NCBI RefSeq assembly: GCF_026151655.1
Contig: NZ_JAMQPN010000001.1
Span: forward strand, 124,001-188,000
DNA from: Leptospira soteropolitanensis
GTDB taxonomy: Bacteria > Spirochaetota > Leptospiria > Leptospirales > Leptospiraceae
Direction: 5' to 3'
Length of the DNA stretch: 64,000 nucleotides
Shown: positions 63,233-64,000 of the stretch, in pieces
How positions within the stretch are numbered: the stretch's first letter is position 1
Layout: every line of letters starts with the position of its first letter
Translations under genes and position numbers: made by a program
Notes under the pieces: generated by a model
What the model was told of the DNA's origin: nothing
The model's input: the letters and a program-made list of their open reading frames with translations, nothing else
The model's database searches: none

Positions 63233-64000
63233 GTGAACGAAACGTTTTTAGAAAAAAATCTAGCTGCTCTACCTTCTCAGTTAGCAGAACTAATTCAGAA
63301 TCAAAATCAAAAATCTGCATTTCCGAATTCTATAGATTCCAAAAAGATACCTTCTTACCAACTAACAAAATCAAAAACGGGAGATCTTACGTTAGAATTA
63401 GAAGGTGTTTGGATCCATAGTCGGTTTGATCCCAAAAAAGAAGCCGAACGATTTGCCACCGAACTTCCTCATGATGGAAGTGACCGTATTTATCTTTTGT
63501 TTGGTGCAGGCCTTGGTTATATCCTTCCTTATCTCTTAGAAAGAGAAAAAGTAAATATCATTTGGATGGAGCCACATTTATTTTTTATTAGGGAAGCATT
63601 TCAAATATTTGATTTTTCCAAACCACTCTTAGATGGTAAGTTAATCCTTATCACAGGAGAAAAATTAGAAGACCAACTCTCCGATGCAGTCAAAGGGAAG
63701 GGAACGCATCCCATTAGTTTTGTTCCTCACAGGGGGTCTTGGCAATGGAGAGAATCTGATTATTTAAAACTCCGTCATACCGCCGAACAGATGTTTCACA
63801 AAAAAGATGTGAACCTAGCGACTCTCACCAGGTTTGAAAAAATTTGGGCCAAAAATATTTGTTACAACCTTCCTGAATTATCTAAGTTTCGTCCCGTTTC
63901 CGATCTATTTGGAATTGCTGAAGGAATTTCTATTGTTGTATGCGGGGCCGGACCAAGTCTTTCCGAATCCATACCCGATTTAACAAAGTATAGAAACCAG
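63233..64000 (+). CDS. Maf/DUF115-like protein, 3' end beyond window
   Basis: GTG at 63233 directly follows the PBP stop codon (no gap). The 256 visible residues begin VNETFLEKNLAALP. They include FGAGLGYILPYLLE, then the IIWMEPHLFFIREAF stretch and a later glycine-rich ISIVVCGAGPSLSESIPDL. This resembles DUF115/Maf flagellin glycosyltransferase or MptE-like proteins, in which a GaGPSL block is diagnostic. In motile bacteria such proteins transfer nonulosonic acids to flagellin. Its neighbours are cell-envelope genes. The C-terminus is cut by the window. Confidence 0.75.
   Translation, partial: MNETFLEKNLAALPSQLAELIQNQNQKSAFPNSIDSKKIPSYQLTKSKTGDLTLELEGVWIHSRFDPKKEAERFATELPHDGSDRIYLLFGAGLGYILPYLLEREKVNIIWMEPHLFFIREAFQIFDFSKPLLDGKLILITGEKLEDQLSDAVKGKGTHPISFVPHRGSWQWRESDYLKLRHTAEQMFHKKDVNLATLTRFEKIWAKNICYNLPELSKFRPVSDLFGIAEGISIVVCGAGPSLSESIPDLTKYRNQ

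Overview
The window looks like a piece of the large chromosome of a Leptospira species. The clearest sign is a flagellar coiling protein gene (fcpA, 49906-50808), a family known only from that genus. Other signs are an AT-rich composition, spirochaete-style lipoboxes (LLLSC, LVSFC, VLTNC), a 7TMR-DISM/SpoIIE phosphatase, and three c-di-GMP turnover proteins in 32 kb. Species cannot be fixed from the sequence alone. I see no rRNA, tRNA, CRISPR array, insertion sequence or prophage. This is a compact chromosomal region with short intergenic gaps.

Layout. 1-5142 (minus): start of a small secreted protein behind three 14-bp palindromes, then an apparent operon of an MBOAT O-acyltransferase, an SGNH acyl-transfer/esterase partner and a secreted caspase-like protein. 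5202-17450 (plus): a RecQ-family helicase, dihydroorotase overlapping a PAS-GGDEF-EAL protein, pheT, a membrane-anchored SpoIIE phosphatase, a gamma-carbonic-anhydrase-like protein, an MFS transporter and two small proteins. 17471-23680: a hotdog thioesterase diverging from a membrane GGDEF-EAL protein, a CDF zinc exporter, a PhlG-like hydrolase diverging from a TetR regulator with two operator copies between them, and MltA. 23764-28719: the widespread rpmH-rnpA-yidD-yidC-jag-mnmE cluster.

28800-42507: a Lys-rich secreted protein, a large lipoprotein, an ankyrin protein, a ChoD-like GMC oxidoreductase diverging from a DUF2804 protein, an RND pump behind a FrnE-like DsbA protein, a frameshifted nitroreductase-like gene, and a four-gene operon (zinc-site protein, lipoprotein, TauE/SafE permease, EAL phosphodiesterase). 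42658-49672: an orphan protein, YihY/BrkB, a 53-residue protein, an ABC-F ATPase with rhodanese and DAHP synthase behind it, and a DnaC-like ATPase-folK-panB operon. 49906-64000: fcpA, a YbbA/YbbP-like ABC transporter, a small zinc protein, leuS, a HATPase protein coupled to a tail-anchored protein, thrC, then lepB, a penicillin-binding protein and a Maf/DUF115 protein cut by the window end.

Most genes are housekeeping or envelope genes. The items most worth a second look are: the palindrome cluster at 331-437; the secreted caspase in an acylation operon; rnpA, whose homologous N-terminus has no usable start codon; the frameshifted Acg-type nitroreductase; the TetR/PhlG-like pair with tandem operators; a GGDEF domain that has lost key residues beside an intact EAL domain; the HATPase/tail-anchored pair; and several small upstream ORFs or hairpins ahead of rpmH, lepB and the gene at 28800.
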